Shown: in pieces, positions 61,638 through 64,000 of the stretch
Position numbering within the stretch: position 1 is the stretch's first letter
Layout of the letters: each line of letters starts with the position of its first letter
Source of the DNA: Kineosporia succinea
GTDB taxonomy: Bacteria > Actinomycetota > Actinomycetes > Actinomycetales > Kineosporiaceae
Assembly (NCBI RefSeq): GCF_030811555.1
Contig: NZ_JAUSQZ010000001.1
Span: 1,736,001 to 1,800,000, forward strand
Length of the DNA stretch: 64,000 bases
Reading direction: 5' to 3'
Made by a program: the position numbers and the translations under genes
Notes under the pieces: model-generated
Databases searched by the model: none
The model's input: the letters and a program-made list of their open reading frames with translations, nothing else
What the model was told of the DNA's origin: nothing

Positions 61638-61997
61638 ATGCCCAGCCTGCGCGGTCCGGGGATCGACGACCGCTTCGACTCCACGGATCTGGAAGACGTC
61701 CGCGACCGAGTGGTGGTGCCCGTTCTGGACGGGTTGCTCCGACCGGGTGAACTGGAGGCGGCCGACGTGGCCCGCGGCCCGGGCCAGGAGATCCGGCTGG
61801 CCGTGACGGCCCGCGGCCAGACCTGGAACTCGGGCTTCTGGTTCGGCGCCGATCCCGAGGAGACACTCGGCGAGGTGGCCTACTACCTGGCCGACCGGCT
61901 CGAGGACTGGATCTGCTCGGACGTGGCCTGGGGCGAGCAGCGGATCGCGGACATCCGGATCCCGGCGCGCCGCGGCCCGGCTCGCCGGAGCGCCTGA
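61638..61997 (+). CDS. Hypothetical acidic protein
   Basis: 119 aa from ATG 61638 (GTG 61632 also possible). Acidic and compact: SLRGPGIDDRFDSTDLEDV, FWFGADPEETLGEVAYYLADRL and a basic C-terminal end RRGPARRSA. No recognised domain or signal peptide. It starts 107 bp from the divergent kinase and stands alone. Confidence 0.6.
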   Translation: MPSLRGPGIDDRFDSTDLEDVRDRVVVPVLDGLLRPGELEAADVARGPGQEIRLAVTARGQTWNSGFWFGADPEETLGEVAYYLADRLEDWICSDVAWGEQRIADIRIPARRGPARRSA

Positions 61998-62063
61998 CCC
62001 CACCACCCGGTTCACCAGCCCAACCTAATACGTACCTGCGCCTTTTGCCGCGAATGGGCAGAC

Positions 62064-62441
62064 TCAGTCGCGGTAGCGGAACCCGTCGAGGAAGCGCCGG
62101 AACACGCCCCCCTGCCTCGGGAGCGGTGCGGCCGGGACCGGTGCGGTGCGGCGCTGCGTGGCCACGGGCTGGTCGTAGTCGGTGCGGGCGATCGCGTCGA
62201 CGACCTGCTCCTCGGTGAAATCGTCGGAGCCCGGGATCGACGGCACGAACCCGACCAGTACACCGTCGCGCATGACCTGGGCCTCCAGCCCGGCCGAGCC
62301 GTCGGTGTCCCAGATCGCCTCGCGGCCGCCGGGGATCTTGATCCAGAGGCCGAACTGGTAGACCCCGGCCTTCTCCATGCGCGCGTCGATGCCTCGATCC
62401 CGCAGCGCGTCGACCACGCGCCGGGCCCGGTTCTCTTCCAT
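62064..62441 (-). CDS. Hypothetical small protein
   Basis: 125 aa from the ATG at 62441. ARRVVDALRDRGIDARMEKA at the N-terminus is a helix that recalls small cytosolic proteins of unknown function. The central strands are QFGLWIKIPGGREAIWDTDG and a late basic-rich segment GGVFRRFLDGFRYRD. The frame continues far upstream (to 63593), but that part is antisense to the expansin-like gene and is rejected. Confidence 0.6.
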   Translation of the reverse strand: MEENRARRVVDALRDRGIDARMEKAGVYQFGLWIKIPGGREAIWDTDGSAGLEAQVMRDGVLVGFVPSIPGSDDFTEEQVVDAIARTDYDQPVATQRRTAPVPAAPLPRQGGVFRRFLDGFRYRD

Positions 62442-62552
62442 GCGCCCACGAAACCCCGGATTCCTGGGAAGTGGCTGTGCGCCGCCTGCGAAGACCTTTC
62501 TTAACCCGGACAGAAGGTACGCCTGACGTCGCGGCACCCAGACTCCCCGAAC

Positions 62553-63530
62553 GTGTCGCGAAAGAAGATGGATGCCCGGGCCGCTGCGGCCCTCGTCGCC
62601 TTCGCCGTGGTGGCGGTGACCGGCGGTGTGTTCTACGCCCGCTCCGGTTCCGACGCCGGTCAGGCCCAGCTGGTGCTGTCGCGACCCGATGTCGCCATCG
62701 CCACGCAGAGCGCCCAGGCGCCCGACGACGCGCCCGACAGCGGCGCCGACCCCACCACGTCCCCCTCCGCATCCGTCTCCCCCTCGGCGAAACCGAGACC
62801 GAAGCCGAAGAAGACGGCCGAGAAAGAAGAACCGCTGACCGCGGCGGCGACGTCGCCGACGAAGAAGGCGGCCGCCCCGAAGAAGGCCGCCTCGAGCAGC
62901 AAGGTCGCGGCCGACACCTCCGGCGACCGCATCGTGTTCGGCCAGACCTACGACGGCATCGCCACCTTCTACGGCGCGACCGGCGCGGGCAACTGCTCCT
63001 ACGACCCCACCACCGACCTGATGGTGGCCGCGATGAACGAGCAGGACTACCAGGGCTCCCAGGCCTGCGGCGCCTACGTCGACGTCACCGGGCCGGCGGG
63101 CAACACCGTGCGGGTCAAGATCGTCGACCGCTGCCCGGAGTGCCGGCCGGGCCACATCGACCTCTCCGCCCAGGCTTTCGCCAAGCTGGCCGAGCCGGTC
63201 GAGGGCCGCATCGACATCACCTGGAAGATGGTGAGCCCCAGCCTGTCCGGGCCGGTGAAGTACGTGTACAAGGAAGGCAGCACCCAGTGGTGGTGCGGCA
63301 TCCAGGTGCGTGACCACCGCAACCCGATCCGCAAGGTCGAGCTCAAGGGCCCCAACGGCTGGATCACTCTCGACCGGCAGATGTACAACTACTTCCTCTC
63401 CGCGAACGGCGAGGGTTGCGGCGGAACGGTCCGGATCACCGACATCCAGGGCAATCAGCTCACCGACAGCGGCATTTCGATCAAACCGCTGGTCGAGCAG
63501 AGCGGCGCGGGCCAGTTGCCGGCCGCCTGA
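62553..63530 (+). CDS. Secreted expansin/RlpA-like protein
   Basis: 325 aa. N-terminal membrane anchor or signal (ALVAFAVVAVTGGVF), then a Pro/Ser/Lys-rich linker to about residue 125. Next is a double-psi beta-barrel domain with DGIATFYGATGAGNCSYD, VKIVDRCPECRPGHIDLS (the catalytic-type Asp) and disulfide cysteines, followed by a C-terminal beta-sandwich similar to expansin domain 2 with YKEGSTQWWCGIQVRDHR and surface aromatics. It probably loosens cell-wall polysaccharide without hydrolysis. It starts at GTG 62553; ATG 62568 is an alternative. Confidence 0.85.
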   Translation: MSRKKMDARAAAALVAFAVVAVTGGVFYARSGSDAGQAQLVLSRPDVAIATQSAQAPDDAPDSGADPTTSPSASVSPSAKPRPKPKKTAEKEEPLTAAATSPTKKAAAPKKAASSSKVAADTSGDRIVFGQTYDGIATFYGATGAGNCSYDPTTDLMVAAMNEQDYQGSQACGAYVDVTGPAGNTVRVKIVDRCPECRPGHIDLSAQAFAKLAEPVEGRIDITWKMVSPSLSGPVKYVYKEGSTQWWCGIQVRDHRNPIRKVELKGPNGWITLDRQMYNYFLSANGEGCGGTVRITDIQGNQLTDSGISIKPLVEQSGAGQLPAA

Positions 63531-63542
63531 AAACCTCGGGGA

Positions 63543-63588
63543 GGACGCGCCGGTCACCTTCGACCCGAAAGGTGCCACCGGCGCGTCC
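63543..63588 (+). terminator. Intrinsic terminator of the expansin-like gene
   Basis: GGACGCGCCGGT and ACCGGCGCGTCC arms, with inner CACCTT/AAGGTG, 12 bp after the stop; CCCCCATTTT follows. Confidence 0.75.
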
Positions 63589-63603
63589 CCCATTTTGCGG
63601 GTG

Positions 63604-63631
63604 TTGACGTATGCCTATATCGGAATACGAT
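63604..63631 (+). promoter_or_regulatory. arsR-type promoter with overlapping operator
   Basis: -35 TTGACG (63604-63609), 16-bp spacer, -10 TACGAT (63626-63631), predicting transcription start at about 63638. The imperfect repeat CGTATGCC/GGAATACG (63608-63629, 7 of 8 pairs) lies between the two elements, right where an ArsR repressor would act. Confidence 0.6.
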
Positions 63632-63638
63632 GAGTGGC

Positions 63639-63989
63639 ATGGCCCGCGCCGCGACGACGACCGATGCGTTCAGCGCCGTGGCCGAGCCGCGCCGGCGACA
63701 GCTCCTGCTGCTGCTGGCCCGGGGGGAACTGCCGGTGAACGACCTGGTCGGGATGACCGACCTGGCCCAGCCGGTGGTGTCGAAACATCTGCGGGTACTG
63801 CGCGAAGTGGGTCTGGTGACGGCGCGGGACGAGGGACGGCAACGGCTCTACCGCCTGAATCCCGAGGGCCTGCAACCGATCCACGACTGGCTGGCGTCGT
63901 TCGAGCGGCTCTGGCAGGGGCGGTTCTCCGCCCTGGACGACGTCCTCGCGGAACTCGAGGCCGAATCCGAGAAGGGGCAGGGGACATGA
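63639..63989 (+). CDS. ArsR family transcriptional regulator
   Basis: 116 aa winged-helix protein. VAEPRRRQLLLLLARGELPV, then DLAQPVVSKHLRVLREVGLV (recognition helix) and DEGRQRLYRLNPEGLQ (wing), then a helical C-terminus. It lacks the CVC metal site of ArsR metal sensors and belongs to the ArsR group paired with SRPBCC enzymes. ATG 63639 coincides with the predicted transcription start (leaderless); ATG 63630 lies inside the -10 and is rejected. The stop overlaps the next gene by ATGA. Confidence 0.88.
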   Translation: MARAATTTDAFSAVAEPRRRQLLLLLARGELPVNDLVGMTDLAQPVVSKHLRVLREVGLVTARDEGRQRLYRLNPEGLQPIHDWLASFERLWQGRFSALDDVLAELEAESEKGQGT

Positions 63990-64000
63990 CATCTTCCACG
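63986..64000 (+). CDS. Start of a coupled downstream gene, probably SRPBCC/AHSA1
   Basis: Only five codons (MTSST) are in the window. The ATGA overlap with the ArsR stop and a GGGGCAGGGGAC ribosome site support a real start. ArsR proteins of this type are normally followed by an AHSA1-type protein; that is inferred from family habits, not from sequence. Confidence 0.4.

Overview
The window is high-GC DNA with almost no codon ending in A or T, many GTG starts, four-base ATGA/GTGA gene overlaps and actinobacterial gene families. It comes from an actinobacterium. A Kineosporiaceae-like filamentous or soil actinomycete is my best guess, from gene content only. It reads as ordinary chromosome with many secreted and surface proteins; I see no prophage, plasmid backbone, insertion sequence or CRISPR array.

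Layout. 1-9.8 kb: partial Tat-exported PhoD-type phosphatase, surE, a short-chain dehydrogenase with a CGNR regulator, a two-gene membrane pair preceded by an overlapping 34-codon ORF, and an HTH regulator translationally coupled to a glycosyltransferase-like protein, followed by two GNAT acetyltransferases. 10-18 kb: asparaginase, a complete peptide-type ABC importer (binding protein, permease, fused permease-ATPase, ATPase, each joined by 4-base overlaps) and a divergent amidohydrolase. 18-21.5 kb: an MFS exporter plus quinone-oxidoreductase-like operon facing a MarR gene across two identical palindromic operators. 22.1-33.2 kb: tRNA-Arg(CCT), then a run of exported proteins (GH76 mannanase, WxL-type surface pair with a purple acid phosphatase, HupE/UreJ membrane protein, lipoprotein, phytase-like esterase) and, at 30.3-30.9 kb, a gene-poor patch with a tRNA-Arg pseudogene, a 38-bp inverted repeat and a tandem repeat. 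33.3-40.3 kb: a seven-gene ebo-type operon (myo-inositol-1-phosphate synthase, UbiA/EboC, TIM-barrel protein, EboA, TatD/EboB, EboE, phosphodiesterase), preceded by acetoacetate-CoA ligase. 42.4-52.3 kb: an M15 peptidase and a recC-recB-recD operon. 52.4-56.8 kb: a 62-aa possible zinc-finger protein, 3-hydroxyacyl-CoA dehydrogenase, site-2 protease, and a cation exchanger under what looks like a yybP-ykoY (Mn2+) riboswitch. 56.9-61.5 kb: a NarL-type response regulator with two multi-pass sensor kinases. 61.6-64 kb: two small proteins, a secreted expansin-like protein and an ArsR regulator coupled to a gene that leaves the window.

The most unusual observation is the kinase pair. The kinase at 57671-59470 has a normal ATP-binding domain, but the phospho-acceptor His of its DHp helix is Asp. 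The kinase at 59740-61530 has a normal DHp His, but its N-box Asn and glycine-rich lid are lost. Each looks half-dead in a complementary way, which suggests an obligate heteromeric sensor in which one subunit supplies the ATPase and the other the histidine. Other points of interest are the ebo operon that carries an inositol-phosphate synthase, the WxL-like domain on a purple acid phosphatase next to its DUF916-type partner, the riboswitch, and the twin MarR operators overlapping what look like leaderless promoters.
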